Positions 63,371 to 64,000 of a DNA stretch of 64,000 nucleotides are shown in pieces. This DNA is from Dioscorea cayenensis subsp. rotundata. Its lineage: Eukaryota; Streptophyta; Magnoliopsida; Dioscoreales; Dioscoreaceae. The first letter of the stretch is position 1. The number at the start of each line of letters is the position of its first letter. The position numbers were made by a program, and so were the translations under genes. Where the stretch lies: NCBI RefSeq assembly GCF_009730915.1, contig NC_052494.1, forward strand, positions 930,001 to 994,000, in the 5' to 3' direction. Under the pieces are notes generated by a model, which saw only the letters and a program-made list of their open reading frames with translations, ran no database searches and was not told where the DNA came from.

Positions 63371-63904
63371 AAACGGGGAGCAGCTTACTCTCCAAGAAAA
63401 AGAAACTGAGAATTCCGCCAAAATGAAGGGGATTATCTAGTATTTTATAGATATTTAGTTCCTTTTAATTTAATAAATACATTAATCATTGTGACATATT
63501 TGTGATTATATTTAGGCTTTAAAAAAATAACTAATGATAGCTAAAATTTGAGTAAAATATTTTAAATGTAATTTAAGGATTAAAATGGACAAATGTATAT
63601 AGTTTTTAAAAAAATAGAATATATATTTTGTTTTAAATACCAAATTATAATTATAACTACATATTAAATTGTAAAATTAATATTTTTTATCATTTAAAAA
63701 TTTTCATTTTAATCTTAATAGTACAATTTTCAATAAATGACCTGTATTTTTTAGTAAAATTCTTGTAATAATCCTTCTATTATAGCCACTTTGCTATTTT
63801 GCTCTCTTTATTAAAAGTTCTTAATTTACTCAAGCATATCAAATCCAATTCAGAACAGTTGTTAGCTTTTGTGATAAAAATTAACAACCTGGGTTAAAAT
63901 AATA

Positions 63905-63990
63905 CCGAAAAAATTTCGGGTTTCGAGTTTAGGGTTTAGGGTTTTAGGGTTTGGGATTTGGGGTTTCAGGGTTCAGGGTTTAGGGTTTAT
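63905..63990 (+). repeat. degenerate interstitial telomere-type repeat
   Basis: Units of TTTAGGG and variants (GGGTTTAGGG, GGGTTTTAGGG, GGGTTTGGG, GGGTTCAGGG) run for about 85 bp near the window end. The Arabidopsis-type plant telomere repeat is TTTAGGG. Confidence 0.8.
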
Positions 63991-64000
63991 TGGTTGAAGA

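Overview
The window looks like nuclear DNA from a flowering plant, probably a monocot. It is AT-rich, its genes are split by introns, and retrotransposon debris is dense. The best-preserved gene, a heterotrimeric G-protein alpha subunit, resembles rice RGA1 more than Arabidopsis GPA1 as I remember them. I see no bacterial-type operon, CRISPR array, tRNA gene or defence island. All gene identities rest on remembered family sequences, because no search could be run.

Layout. 1-14.2 kb (minus): the 5' and central part of an ATM-like checkpoint kinase gene, cut by the window start and carrying frame-breaking lesions. 15.98-16.4 kb (minus): the 3' end of a WD40-repeat gene with a one-base frameshift. 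16,404-17,403: a 1,000-N assembly gap. 17.4-19.7 kb (minus): a decayed Ty1/copia element with its 5' LTR. 20.4-21.3 kb: a stretch bounded by short inverted repeats, with a TTAGTA-rich core. 21.9-28.0 kb (plus): a complete 13-exon G-alpha gene. 29.8-31.3 kb (plus): a complete two-exon NRT3/NAR2 nitrate-transporter partner gene. 33.5-35.3 kb (minus) and about 35.7-41.87 kb (plus): two LINE elements arranged head to head. 43.5-46.1 kb (minus): a KH/STAR (Quaking-like) pseudogene with an organellar large-subunit rRNA fragment in an intron. 46.2-48.67 kb: LTR-retrotransposon parts of two families. 49.4-50.5 kb (minus): the 3' exons of a FAX1-like (TMEM14) fatty-acid-export gene, with a nonsense codon and a duplicated 25-nt microexon. 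50.87-51.46 kb: a MITE-like element. 52.1-55.2 kb (plus), 56.1-57.8 kb (minus) and 60.6-61.0 kb (minus): copia fragments. 58.2-58.8 kb: a diverged array with a period of about 160 bp. 59.0-63.1 kb (minus): phase-compatible exons of a gene I do not recognise. 63.9-64.0 kb: degenerate telomere-type repeats.

The main pattern is a contrast. The two plus-strand genes (G-alpha and NRT3, together 1,776 nt of coding sequence) read without a lesion. The four recognisable minus-strand genes (ATM-like, WD40, KH/STAR, FAX1-like) all carry nonsense codons, small indels or tandem duplications of lengths not divisible by three. Exon lengths and splice phases independently support several of these lesions. 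They may be true pseudogenes or a mis-assembled, poorly polished haplotype. I found no convincing new biological system; the gene-decay pattern and the unrecognised 59-63 kb gene most deserve a second look.
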